Shown here: positions 54,656-63,825 of the stretch, piece after piece
Layout of the letters: the number at the start of each line of letters is the position of its first letter
Numbering within the stretch: the first letter of the stretch is position 1
NCBI RefSeq assembly: GCF_002005465.1
Contig: NZ_CP014691.1
Location: 1,426,001 to 1,490,000 of the forward strand
Source: Neoasaia chiangmaiensis
GTDB lineage: Bacteria; Pseudomonadota; Alphaproteobacteria; Acetobacterales; Acetobacteraceae
DNA length: 64,000 nucleotides
Reading direction: 5' to 3'
Program-made: the position numbers and the translations under genes
Notes under the pieces: model-generated
What the model was told of the DNA's origin: nothing
What the model saw: the letters and a program-made list of their open reading frames with translations, nothing else
The model's database searches: none

Positions 54656-55228
54656 TCAGATCAGTCCCCGCGCGCGCAGCATGGTGAACGCCGCCAGCGT
54701 CACCATGCACGTAATGTCGTTACGCGCGATCATCGCCTCGAAATCGGCAAGCAGGACGGTATGGCATGTCATATCATCCTCCGTGCTTTCCCGATCCGTC
54801 GGTCCCTGCGTCAGTCCGCTCGCCAGAAAGACATGCCCCTTCTGGTTGGAATATCCCGCCCCCTGAAACATGTGTCCGGCATAGACGAGACGATCGGCGA
54901 GCAAGCCCGTTTCCTCACGCAGTTCCCCCGCTGCAACCTCTTCCGGCGTGGCATCCGGCCGGGACTCCCACATGCCCATGGGCAATTCCCAGAGACGTTC
55001 ATGGATCGGGTACCGATATTGTCGCACAAGCGTCACCGTCGGGCCGGCCGAACCTTCACCCAACGGCAGGACGACCACGAACTCGCCACGCTCGACGACA
55101 CCATAGAGCCCATCCTTGCCATCCGGTCGACGAATGATGTCCTCGCGCACGGCGGTCCACCGATTCTGATAGGCGGTGCGTGTTGAAATGACTTCGTAAT
55201 GCGGTAGCGGCGGTTCTTTCGGCGTCAT
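54656..55228 (-). CDS. NUDIX hydrolase (ADP-ribose pyrophosphatase-like)
   Basis: 190 residues from the ATG at 55228 (an in-frame TTG lies 12 codons upstream). The Nudix box is ATPEEVAAGELREETGLLAD with the RE-x2-EE core, and the preceding LVRQYRYPIHERLWELPMGM segment is typical of ADP-sugar pyrophosphatases. Converges with sdaA. Confidence 0.85.
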   Translation of the reverse strand: MTPKEPPLPHYEVISTRTAYQNRWTAVREDIIRRPDGKDGLYGVVERGEFVVVLPLGEGSAGPTVTLVRQYRYPIHERLWELPMGMWESRPDATPEEVAAGELREETGLLADRLVYAGHMFQGAGYSNQKGHVFLASGLTQGPTDRESTEDDMTCHTVLLADFEAMIARNDITCMVTLAAFTMLRARGLI

Positions 55229-55308
55229 GGCGGAAAGCCTGAACCGCAACGCCGCAAATTTCAATCGCTTCCGTCGGCATCACGCGAAGGCTTGATCGAA
55301 CCGCGCGC

Positions 55309-55635
55309 TCACAAACGGTGCGGACCGAAGAAAATGATCGCCGCGCCCAGAAGGCACAACGCCACGCCACCCAGATCCCAGCGATCCGGCCGCACGCCCT
55401 CTACAAGCCAGAGCCACAACAGGGCCGACGTGATGTAGATGCCGCCATAAGCGGCATAGGCCCGCCCCGCATCGGCGGCATCGACCCGTGTCAGCAGATA
55501 GGCGAAAAGCACAAGCGCCCCGCAGCCGGGAAAAAGCCAGACCGGCGACTTCGCCAGACGAAGCCACGCCCAGAAAGCGAAACACCCGGCAATCTCCGCC
55601 AGGGCAGCCGCAACGTAGATCACGACGTTCAACAT
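55309..55635 (-). CDS. YnfA/UPF0060 family membrane protein
   Basis: 108 residues, exactly the family length, with four helices. [17 protein letters not shown] near 11-27, then [24 protein letters not shown] near 60-83 are the UPF0060 signatures. Thought to be small-multidrug-resistance-like. The frame is open 31 codons upstream; the ATG at 55635 was used. Confidence 0.9.
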   Translation of the reverse strand: MLNVVIYVAAALAEIAGCFAFWAWLRLAKSPVWLFPGCGALVLFAYLLTRVDAADAGRAYAAYGGIYITSALLWLWLVEGVRPDRWDLGGVALCLLGAAIIFFGPHRL

Positions 55636-55963
55636 GCGTCGGATCGTAACAGGCGGCAGGCTTTTCGTCTCCCTGTTCCGAATTAAGTATTTAATGGCTT
55701 CGGAGAAATTATACGGCCATAGACGCAAATATAAATAAATATGCCTACTGCCAGAATTCTCCTGTTCGGCTGACTTGAGTTCATGCCCGAAAGCCTCGGA
55801 AAACAGCGGATTTCGCCATGGCCCGATGCATCTGCAACGACGCCGGTCATCAGATTGTCGAACGCCATGCCGCCGACAATAATCTCGTGTGAAAAATCAG
55901 GAAATCCGTACGGAATCCTACCGGACATCATCAAGCCTGATTTCTAACCACGCATGACATGTT
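55636..55963. other. Intergenic region, no gene supported
   Basis: About 330 bases between YnfA and the LysR gene. A minus-strand 83-residue frame ([18 protein letters not shown]) resembles coding, but no family was recognised and its C-terminus is implausible. Confidence 0.45.
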
Positions 55964-56902
55964 TTATTGGAGGAACTCACTCAGAAGCGGCACAACCCAT
56001 TCCATAAATACCTGCAAGCGCCTCGATAGATGCTTGCGATGCGGATAGAGGATGCTCATTGGCAGTGGTGCCGCGGGCCATTCCGGCATGATCTCCACAA
56101 GTTCTCCCACAGCGAGATGGTGTCTCACGTCATAGGCCGGAATCTGGATCAACCCGAGACCGGCGAGACAGCACGCGATCGATGCCTCGGCGCTGTTCAC
56201 CGTCACGCGTCCGGCGACCGGCATCGTATGCACCTCTCCACCATCCATCCATTCCCAGTCTTCCACCCGACTGGAGGCAGGCGATGCATAACGCACAACA
56301 TGATGCGCCCTGAGATCGGCTGGATGCACCGGAGCGCCATATCGCTGAACATACGCCGGGCTCGCCACGTTGATGAGCGCCAGATCCCCGATCTTCCGAC
56401 CGATCAGACCGGAATCCTGCAACGGACCAACGCGCAAAACGCAATCGATACCGTCCTCGATCAGATTGACCACCCGGTCGGTCATGCCGAGTTCGATATC
56501 GACCGCCGGATAGCGTTCAAGAAATGCCGGCAGCGCAGGTGCGACAATCAGCCGTCCGATCCGCCCCGGCAAATTGACCCGGAGCAAACCTTGCGGCCCG
56601 ATTTCGTCCCGCCGGAACAACGCTTCGACTTCTTCCACATCCGTCACCAGCCTCACGCAATGATCGTAAAAAGCCGCACCGTTCGGGGTAACGGAGACCG
56701 ATCGGGTCGTGCGCGCCAGCAATCGTGTTCCCACGCGCGATTCCAGTTCCTGAATTGCCGTGGAAACTGTCGAGCGAGGCATTTTCAACGTGTCGGCAGC
56801 GCGCGTGAAACTCCCTGTTTCAACGACTCGCGCAAAAATACGAAAAAGATCGATCCGGTCCAAAAACACCTCAACGCTGGGCTTGTTCGCGATCTGCGAC
56901 AT
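55964..56902 (-). CDS. LysR family transcriptional regulator
   Basis: 312 residues. HTH at about 14-70 (LFRIFARVVETGSFTRAADTLKMPRSTVSTAIQELE), then the effector domain from about 100 (GLLRVNLPGRIGRLIVAPALPAFLERYP). It belongs to the CrgA-like branch. It is divergent from the SDR at 57005 with 102 bases between, a common regulator/target pair in these bacteria. Confidence 0.9.
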   Translation of the reverse strand: MSQIANKPSVEVFLDRIDLFRIFARVVETGSFTRAADTLKMPRSTVSTAIQELESRVGTRLLARTTRSVSVTPNGAAFYDHCVRLVTDVEEVEALFRRDEIGPQGLLRVNLPGRIGRLIVAPALPAFLERYPAVDIELGMTDRVVNLIEDGIDCVLRVGPLQDSGLIGRKIGDLALINVASPAYVQRYGAPVHPADLRAHHVVRYASPASSRVEDWEWMDGGEVHTMPVAGRVTVNSAEASIACCLAGLGLIQIPAYDVRHHLAVGELVEIMPEWPAAPLPMSILYPHRKHLSRRLQVFMEWVVPLLSEFLQ

Positions 56903-57004
56903 GTCCTGTCAGGAATGGCAGATTTATAAGCGCATTATGAATGATAACCTGCTGCAATGGAAAGCGTGGCAGGCACGCTCCGCAACCAATAGGAAAGCCG
57001 GACC

Positions 57005-57778
57005 ATGGCGGATCATAGCATCAAGGGAAAAACCGTTCTCATCGCCGGCGGCGCGAAGAACCTTGGCGGGTTGATCGCCCGCGACCTGGCAGCGGCGGGC
57101 GCCAAAGCCATCGCCATCCACTATAACAGCGTGGAATCCAGGGCAGAGGCCGACAAGACGCTGACCGACCTGCGGGCCGCCGGAGTGCAAGCCGTGGCGA
57201 TTCAGGCCAATCTGACGACGGCAGATGCCAACGCAAAACTTTTCGCCGATACCATTGCCGCCATCGGCAAGCCGGACATCGCCATCAACACGGTGGGCAA
57301 AGTGCTCAAGAAGCCGATCGCCGAGACGTCGGAAGACGAGTTCGACGCCATGTTCGCGGTCAATACGAAAGCTGCCTATTTCTTCATCAAGGAAGCCGGC
57401 CTGCATCTCAACGATAACGGCAAGCTTCTTACACTGGTGACGTCGCTTCTTGGCGCCTATACGCCGTTCTATTCGACCTATGCCGGATCGAAGGCCGCCG
57501 TCGAACATTTCACTCGCGCAGCCTCAAAGGAATTTGGCGCGCGCGGCATTTCCGTCAATGCCATTGGTCCCGGTCCGATGGACACGCCGTTTTTCTACGG
57601 GCAGGAAGCGCCGGACGCCGTAGCCTATCATAAATCCGCAGCGGCCCTCTCCGCTTTCAGCAAGACAGGGCTGACCGATATCGAGGATATCGCGCCGTTC
57701 GTGCGTTTTCTTGTCTCGGACGGCTGGTGGATGACGGGACAGACCATTCTGGTCAATGGCGGCTATACCACGAAATAG
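57005..57778 (+). CDS. Short-chain dehydrogenase/reductase
   Basis: 257 residues. Rossmann motif LIAGGAKNLGGLIARDLAAAG (T-G-x3-G-x-G variant with GAKNLGG) near 12-32, active-site Ser in LVTSLLGAYTPFYSTYAGSKAAVEHF with Tyr and Lys (Y-x3-K) near 155-165, and NAIGPGPMDTPFF near 185. NAD(P)-dependent. Probably controlled by the divergent LysR. Substrate unknown. Confidence 0.9.
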   Translation: MADHSIKGKTVLIAGGAKNLGGLIARDLAAAGAKAIAIHYNSVESRAEADKTLTDLRAAGVQAVAIQANLTTADANAKLFADTIAAIGKPDIAINTVGKVLKKPIAETSEDEFDAMFAVNTKAAYFFIKEAGLHLNDNGKLLTLVTSLLGAYTPFYSTYAGSKAAVEHFTRAASKEFGARGISVNAIGPGPMDTPFFYGQEAPDAVAYHKSAAALSAFSKTGLTDIEDIAPFVRFLVSDGWWMTGQTILVNGGYTTK

Positions 57779-58310
57779 TCTTCCGGCCTGAAGACGATTA
57801 TTCCGGGCATAGTTCTCGCATCTCGTTTTTGCAGTCCGTCTCTGAATGACGTTGCATCGAGGGTGACGGTCCATTGTGGAACCAACCACCCCGTTGTGCG
57901 GCACAATCGGGATGCCTCGTGTTGCCCGCAACCTGACGGGTAACGAAGGGACGATCGTTGAACCTTTTCCGGCGGGCGATCGCGTTGCCAGAACCATCGC
58001 CCTCGCCGTCGACATTGTCCGGCAATCCAGAGAACAGGCCCGGATTAGCAATTCATCCGGGACCATGACCCGGCTGTAGCAGGCGCCGCCGTTTTCGACA
58101 CGGCGTCCGTCTCGCGCCCGTCCTGCAACCGGTCCGGGATCAGAAGCGGCACTACGGGGAAACCGGTATCCGCCTCAATTTAGCGTATATGTGACGTTGG
58201 TCCGGGCACGGCTCCAGACATTGCGCGAATGAGCGGACGCTCTCGTTATTTATTACCGACAGCCGGCATTCCGATCACGCGCTCAATCGCTCACCCACAC
58301 GACGGGCCAT
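57779..58310. other. Intergenic region, possible gene scrap
   Basis: About 530 bases after the SDR. A plus-strand frame at 57876-58079 gives MEPTTPLCGTIGMPRVARN with VARTIALAVDIVRQSREQA, which looks like the end of a real protein but lacks a start with a ribosome-binding site and a family match. Confidence 0.4.
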
Positions 58311-58341
58311 AAAAAAAGCCGTGGCGTGAACCACGGCTTTT
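58311..58341. terminator. Terminator of the adhA-adhB operon
   Basis: AAGCCGTGG/CCACGGCTT stem with CGTGAA loop, flanked by A7 and T4. It works on the minus strand after adhB, with a T-run of seven. Confidence 0.9.
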
Positions 58342-58366
58342 CGTATCGACACGGGACAGGCCGTCG

Positions 58367-59800
58367 TTACTGTGCGGCGTCCGCACCGGCATGCGTCTCC
58401 GGCGAGAACGTCCATCCGGCTCCGTAAGGCTGCGGAGCCTGACTGGAGAAGCCCGTCGTGCTGACATTCCAGGCAGCCGAGGCAATCGGCGTGCCACCCG
58501 TGCGCAGCTTCTGCACATCCGAAGCCGTCACGTTGCCATGCACCTCATTGCTCCAGGCATTCCGGATGAAGTTCGTGACATCCGCGATCTGCTGGTCGGT
58601 CAGCGCATGGCGATAACCCGGCATCGCCACCGAGGACGGCGCCGTGTTCGTCGGCGGCAGCACGCCACCGTTGACGATGACATTCACCAGCGATGTCGGG
58701 TTCTGGCTGACGATCACCGGATTGTTGTCCATCGGCGGGAACATGCGATTCACACCGCTGCCGTCGTTCTGATGGCAGACCGCACACTGATGCAGATAGA
58801 CATCGGCCCCAGCATGACCGCTCGTATTGCCGGAAGCCAGCATTTCGGTCGTACCATGCGGATCTTTAGTTGCCGCGGCCTGCACCGGAACTTCCGGCAG
58901 ACTCTTCAGATATTTTGCAACGGCATGGAGATCGGAGTCGGAGAAGTATTGCGTGCTCCAACCCACCACGTCCGCCATGCCGCCGAAAACGGCCGCGTGG
59001 TCGGTGCGCCCCGATTTCAGGAAGGTCACGATATCGTCCTCGGACCACCGGCCGATACCCTGAACCGGATCGCTGCGCAGGCTCGGTGCCACCCAGTTGT
59101 CGATCGGCGCGCCACCGGCCAGGAAGGCCTCGCCGCCATTGCCGTCGAGCGCCTTTTCCTGCAACCCGAAGCCACGCGGCGTATGGCACGCACCGCAATG
59201 CCCGGGGCCTGTGACGATGTATTCACCGCGCGCAACATCGCCCGACCCTTCGGTCGTGTTCATGGGCTGCGGCTTGGGTGCATACATCATGCGCCAGACG
59301 CCCAGCGGCCACCGCATGGACATCGGCCAGGGAATGGTCGACGCCTTGTCCGGCGAGTGAACCGCAGGAACGCCATGCATGAAGTAGGCATACAGCGCTG
59401 CGATATCCGCATCCGACATGCGTGAGAACGACGGATACGGCATCGCCGGATACATCGTGCTGCCGTCCTTGCGGATACCTTCCCGCAGGGCGCGCGTGAA
59501 ATCGGCCAGCGTATAATTGCCGATTCCCGTTTCCTTGTCGGGCGTGATGTTCGTCGAATAAATCGTGCCGATCGGCGTGCCGATCTTCAGGCCACCAGCA
59601 TATTTCGTGCCGTGAATGGCTGTGTGACATGCCACGCAGTCACCAAGACGCGACACATATTCACCGCGCGCCACGAGACTGTTGTCGGAATTGGTGTCCG
59701 GCACCGTCGTATCCTGCGCCCGGGCGCCGGCGACGGGGACAAGCCCCGTCGCAAGGGAGAGCAGGGCCGCGTAGGCAGCGGCTTTCGTCGTTTTTTTCAT
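58367..59800 (-). CDS. adhB: Alcohol dehydrogenase cytochrome c subunit
   Basis: 477 residues from the ATG at 59800 (a GTG 3 codons upstream is possible). Signal peptide ends GARAQ near 29. Three haem c sites: CVACH (55-59), CGACH (202-206) and CAVCH (339-343), each with axial Met candidates. This is the triple-haem subunit that takes electrons from AdhA and passes them to ubiquinone in the ethanol-oxidising complex of acetic acid bacteria. It follows adhA on the same strand 60 bases later and ends in a strong terminator. The third subunit is not next to it, as is usual. Confidence 0.95.
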   Translation of the reverse strand: MKKTTKAAAYAALLSLATGLVPVAGARAQDTTVPDTNSDNSLVARGEYVSRLGDCVACHTAIHGTKYAGGLKIGTPIGTIYSTNITPDKETGIGNYTLADFTRALREGIRKDGSTMYPAMPYPSFSRMSDADIAALYAYFMHGVPAVHSPDKASTIPWPMSMRWPLGVWRMMYAPKPQPMNTTEGSGDVARGEYIVTGPGHCGACHTPRGFGLQEKALDGNGGEAFLAGGAPIDNWVAPSLRSDPVQGIGRWSEDDIVTFLKSGRTDHAAVFGGMADVVGWSTQYFSDSDLHAVAKYLKSLPEVPVQAAATKDPHGTTEMLASGNTSGHAGADVYLHQCAVCHQNDGSGVNRMFPPMDNNPVIVSQNPTSLVNVIVNGGVLPPTNTAPSSVAMPGYRHALTDQQIADVTNFIRNAWSNEVHGNVTASDVQKLRTGGTPIASAAWNVSTTGFSSQAPQPYGAGWTFSPETHAGADAAQ

Positions 59801-59859
59801 ATCATTCACCGTTCAGCTACGTTTCGACCCAAGAACTTCGATCCGCCCGTTCTCGCGCT

Positions 59860-62118
59860 TCACGGTGTCCCCCCGTTCAGGAAGGTTGTGTTGGGCACGC
59901 CCTGAGGATTGTCACGCGCCTTCACCTCGGCATCGTAGCTCTCCTGCGCGCGCTTGATGATGAATTCCCGGATATGCTCGATCTGCGTCGGGTTCATGGA
60001 CTTGTCGAAACGATCCATGCCGTAGGCCGTCAGTGCACCGCGACCAACAAGATTGTAGAACTTGTCCTGGCCACGAATGGCACCCGACCAGCGCAGATCC
60101 GGCAGCGTGCCACCAGAGATCGCGTTGTCGCCATGGCATGCCGCGCAATAGGTCTGGAACTGGAAGTAACCATCGGCCAGCGCCTGATCGTCAGCTTTCG
60201 CCGACTGCTCCGGCGGCTTGACGGGGAGGAAGCCCTTGTCGTTTTCCGGCGGCAGCTTGTCCTTGCCGTCCAGCGCGAAGGCGATGACACGGGAATGGTT
60301 GACCGTCCAGCCGGAGCTGCGCGCCGCGCCACCCAGGAAGAACGGATAGATGCCGCCCCAGCCCACTTCGACCGCGACATACTGCTTGCCATGCGCGGTA
60401 TAGGTCACCGGCGGCGCGATAATCCCGCTCTGTGCCGGGAAGGTATAGAGGTCCTTGCCCGTGGCCGCGTCATAGGCATGGAATTCGCCACTCGCGAGAC
60501 CCTGGAAGATCAATCCACCGGCCGTCGTCAGCAGACCGCCATTCCACGGCCCCTTATGATCGATCGCAAACGCCGGCGCCTGCTTTTTCGGGTCCCAGGC
60601 AATGATCCAGCCCTTCAGATCGCTGAAGAATTTCTTCTTCGCCGCGATATTCTCAGGCTTGTTGTCGTCCAGCAGCCCGATCTTGTTCATATCCAGACCG
60701 AGGTTCCAGCTGTCCGGATGGGCCTTGAAGCCGCCTTTCTGCTGGTCATAGACAAACGGCACTTGCTGCGCCGGGATGTAGACGTAACCGGTCTGCGGGC
60801 TATACGACATCGCCGCGAAGTTATGGCCGCCGAGATCGCCCGGAATGCCATACCAGGGCTTGCCGTTCAGCGTCCAAAGCGCGTCCGGATTATAGTTCGG
60901 GCGGCCCGTCTTCGGGTCGAGGCCATTCGCCCAGTTCTCGTAGACGTAGTTTTTGCCCGAGAGGAACTCACCCGTCTTGGCATCGAGGATGTAGAAGAAG
61001 CCGTTCTTCGGCGCATGGACGATCACATGGCGCATCTGCCCGTTGATCGGCATGTCGAGCGTCATGATCTGCTGGACAGAGGTGTAATCCCACTGGTCCA
61101 TCGGCGTTTCCTGGAAATGCCAGACGTATTCGCCGGTTTCCGGCTTGATCGCCACGATGCTGCCCAGGAAGAAATTATCGCCCTTGCCGCCGGAACGGAA
61201 CTTGTAGTTCCAGGGCGAGCCGTTGCCGACGCCGAGATAGACCAGATCCGTCACCGGATCGTAATTGATCGAGTCCCAGACCGTTCCGCCACCGCCCTGC
61301 TGCTTCCAGGCGCCATCGCCCCAGGTCGGATAGGCCTTGGACATCAGGATCTTGTCGGACGCCGCGCCATCGGGCTTGTTTTCAGGGTTCGGCACGGTGA
61401 AGAAGCGCCAGTCGAGCTTGCCCGTCTCGGCATCGAAAGCGGAAACGAAACCGCGCGCGCCGAATTCAGCACCACCGTTGCCGATGATTACACGTCCCTT
61501 GGCAATGCGCGGCGCGACGTCGATCGTATACGAGCGCTGATGACCGAGTTCGGCTTCCTTGGGAATGGTGTAGACGCTCCACACCAGCTTGCCGGTCTTC
61601 GCGTCCAGCGCGATCAGCCGTCCGTCGAACGTGCCGAAATAGACCTTTCCGTTCCAGTAGGCCGCGCCACGATTGACGGTATCGCAGCACCCCTTGTCGG
61701 CGATGTTGCCCGGCACCTTGGGATCGTAGGCCCAGAGCAGCTTGCCGGTCGCCGCATCGAGCGCCTTCATCTTGGACCAGTTCGTCGTGGCATACATCAC
61801 GCCATCGACGATCAACGGCGTACCTTCCTGACCGCGATTCGTATCGAGATCGTAATGCCAGGCAAGTTTCAGGTTGCCGACATTGCTGGTGTTGATCTGA
61901 TTCAGCGGGCTGAAACGCTGTTCGGAATAGGTGCGCCCGTAAGTCAGCCAGTTTTCCGGGTGATCGTCAGCATGCACGATCGCCGCACCTGTATCGCTCC
62001 CGGTGTCGCTTTGGGCAAAGCTGGTCGATACAAGAGGAAGTCCCGACGTTCCGACTGCGAGGCATCCAGCCAGAAGTAACGTCTTGGCGCTGAAGCGCTT
62101 CTTTGGATCTAATGTCAT
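59860..62118 (-). CDS. adhA: PQQ-dependent alcohol dehydrogenase, quinohaemoprotein subunit
   Basis: 752 residues. Signal peptide ends SFAQS near 36. An eight-bladed beta propeller with W motifs and the PQQ-capping vicinal disulfide Cys144-Cys145 in DKGCCDTVNRG, followed by a C-terminal cytochrome domain with CAACH at 658-662. It oxidises ethanol to acetaldehyde on the periplasmic side. With adhB it forms the operon; PQQ must come from elsewhere. Length and motifs are normal. Confidence 0.95.
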   Translation of the reverse strand: MTLDPKKRFSAKTLLLAGCLAVGTSGLPLVSTSFAQSDTGSDTGAAIVHADDHPENWLTYGRTYSEQRFSPLNQINTSNVGNLKLAWHYDLDTNRGQEGTPLIVDGVMYATTNWSKMKALDAATGKLLWAYDPKVPGNIADKGCCDTVNRGAAYWNGKVYFGTFDGRLIALDAKTGKLVWSVYTIPKEAELGHQRSYTIDVAPRIAKGRVIIGNGGAEFGARGFVSAFDAETGKLDWRFFTVPNPENKPDGAASDKILMSKAYPTWGDGAWKQQGGGGTVWDSINYDPVTDLVYLGVGNGSPWNYKFRSGGKGDNFFLGSIVAIKPETGEYVWHFQETPMDQWDYTSVQQIMTLDMPINGQMRHVIVHAPKNGFFYILDAKTGEFLSGKNYVYENWANGLDPKTGRPNYNPDALWTLNGKPWYGIPGDLGGHNFAAMSYSPQTGYVYIPAQQVPFVYDQQKGGFKAHPDSWNLGLDMNKIGLLDDNKPENIAAKKKFFSDLKGWIIAWDPKKQAPAFAIDHKGPWNGGLLTTAGGLIFQGLASGEFHAYDAATGKDLYTFPAQSGIIAPPVTYTAHGKQYVAVEVGWGGIYPFFLGGAARSSGWTVNHSRVIAFALDGKDKLPPENDKGFLPVKPPEQSAKADDQALADGYFQFQTYCAACHGDNAISGGTLPDLRWSGAIRGQDKFYNLVGRGALTAYGMDRFDKSMNPTQIEHIREFIIKRAQESYDAEVKARDNPQGVPNTTFLNGGTP

Positions 62119-62617
62119 CGACCGCTTATCTCATCCTCAAAACAAGTAGATGAACAGAAACGGCCAAGAAACGGTAGACAGGATCAAACCGAATTTCGAG
62201 AACCGACCGTCGTGCCGTCCATCCAAAACTCATGTGGCGATACCTGCCACGACACCGGGTGCCACGTCCCCTTACGATTTGGTGAATAGCATTCCGATTA
62301 CGCATACCTCAATGGAAAAACCTGTAGGAAATCGCCATTTACGCCACATTGCATTCCCCGGATCACCGCGTTTTTTACAACATGAAAATAGCGGCATAGA
62401 TCCTAGAACCATAGAAAACATGCCTTTTTGCCCTTGTTGCGAATGCGTCTCGATATCTTGTGGCTCCTTTTTCCGCCATGCGCTCAACGCATGAGTTTGG
62501 CGCAATATCCTTTCTTTAATTTGAATGTCGTATCGAACCCCGCCGCTGAGCTGTACGGCTTGCATTGTCCGACCGCCCTCACCTTTATCGGATGCTTCCC
62601 ACTTCCAGGAGGATGCC
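62119..62617. other. Promoter region between adhA and the dehydrogenase cluster
   Basis: About 500 bases with no gene. It must hold the divergent promoters of adhA (minus) and of the cluster starting at 62618 (plus). The only small palindrome seen is CATGCG-CTCAA-CGCATG at 62477-62493. Confidence 0.5.
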
Positions 62618-63196
62618 ATGCTCAATCGATTTCTTTCCGTAACCATCCATCCCCGCATCTTCGGTCGCGGCCGAAACACTTCCGATCACATTTCCGTTAA
62701 CACTTTGAAACAGAATTTACTTGGCCATTTCCTGATTTTGGCATTCTTCACCGCCATGGTTCGCCCAGCACATGCCGCGCCTGTCGATGGCACACTTTCC
62801 CTCTCCCATGCCCGCGCAGCTGCCATCGCCGCCGAGCGGCACGCCGAGCATCTCTCGACGCAGATCGTCGTCACCATCGTCGATGGCGGAGGCCATATCC
62901 TGCTGACCGAGCGCATGCCCGGCGCGCAGCTGGCCAGTCTCGAACTCGCGCATCGCAAGGCCATCAGCGCCGTCTATTACAAGCGGCCGAGCAAGGCATT
63001 CGAGGATGCACTGGCCGGCGGAAAGATGGCCGTGCTGGCGCTGCCGGACGCCATGCCGGCGGGTGGCGGGCTGCCGATCGTGCAGGGCGGCATCGTGATC
63101 GGTGCCATCGGGGTCAGCGGTGGCAACAACGCCCAGGATCAGGAGTCGGCCCAGGCCGGTCTCGATGCGCTTTCGATCGGAGACAAAACGCAATGA
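62618..63196 (+). CDS. Haem-binding (HbpS/GlcG) family protein
   Basis: 192 residues from the ATG at 62618, which has an AGGAGGA ribosome-binding site. Signal peptide or anchor region to about 55 (FFTAMVRPAHAA). The GlcG/HbpS fold reads LSLSHARAAAIAAERHAEHLSTQIVVTIVDGGGHILLTERM then AHRKAISAVYYKRPSK and GGLPIVQGGIVIGAIGVSGG. It overlaps the next gene by 4 bases. In related clusters this protein precedes membrane-bound GMC dehydrogenases and may help haem or cofactor assembly; the role is not known. Confidence 0.85.
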   Translation: MLNRFLSVTIHPRIFGRGRNTSDHISVNTLKQNLLGHFLILAFFTAMVRPAHAAPVDGTLSLSHARAAAIAAERHAEHLSTQIVVTIVDGGGHILLTERMPGAQLASLELAHRKAISAVYYKRPSKAFEDALAGGKMAVLALPDAMPAGGGLPIVQGGIVIGAIGVSGGNNAQDQESAQAGLDALSIGDKTQ

Positions 63197-63825
63197 CCAC
63201 ACCGGATGTGCCGCTCGATGGCGATCGCCGTCGCTTCATGGGTGGGGCACTGGCCACGGCGGCGCTCGCACTCATGCAAGGCACCAGACCCGCGCATGCC
63301 GCAACGGCCGACGACGCAGCCTTCCTGACGCTGTCGCGCGCCATCACGGGAAAGACCGACCTCAACGCCGAAACCGCAGCACGCCTGCGCCCCCTGCTGG
63401 GGCGCAGCTTCGACGGTCTGGACGCGCGACTGCGCCAGCTGGCGCCCCTGGCCGCGCAAGGCGCCACGCCGGAAGCGGTGGCGGATGCCGCCGAAAAAGC
63501 CGGTCTGAAGGACGATTTCTTCCGCATCCTGACGGCCTGGTACACAGGCTCGGCGAAGATCGGCCTCAATGCGCCGATGGTCGCCTATTACGAAGCCCTG
63601 ATGTATCGGCCCACGCGCGATGCCCTGCCGGTGCCGACCTACTGCTTCGGCGAGCCGGGCTGGTGGACGCAGGATCCACCCCCGCTGGGCGTGCCGCTGG
63701 AAGCGCCCAAACCCGTCACGCCCCCGCCGCCACCGCCGGTCGCCGTGGAAACCAGGGCGCCGCCGACCACCCACGTCATCCCGCCCAAGCCCGTCTCCTC
63801 GCATCCCATTCCGAAAGGCCGATAA
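63193..63825 (+). CDS. Small subunit of a membrane-bound GMC-type dehydrogenase
   Basis: 210 residues. Tat signal DRRRFMGGALATAALAL near 11-27. The body (FLTLSRAITGKTDLNAETAARL, FDGLDARLRQLA, FRILTAWYTGSAKIG, YYEALMYRP) is that of the gluconate 2-dehydrogenase/sorbitol dehydrogenase small subunit, which acts as a Tat-exported chaperone-like partner of the flavin subunit. A Pro-rich C-terminus follows PPLGVPLEAPKP. The next gene starts directly at its stop. Confidence 0.85.
   Translation: MTTPDVPLDGDRRRFMGGALATAALALMQGTRPAHAATADDAAFLTLSRAITGKTDLNAETAARLRPLLGRSFDGLDARLRQLAPLAAQGATPEAVADAAEKAGLKDDFFRILTAWYTGSAKIGLNAPMVAYYEALMYRPTRDALPVPTYCFGEPGWWTQDPPPLGVPLEAPKPVTPPPPPPVAVETRAPPTTHVIPPKPVSSHPIPKGR

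Noticed and set aside
62477-62493. Operator between adhA and the dehydrogenase cluster
   Set aside because: A 6 bp palindrome alone is too common in GC-rich DNA to call a site.
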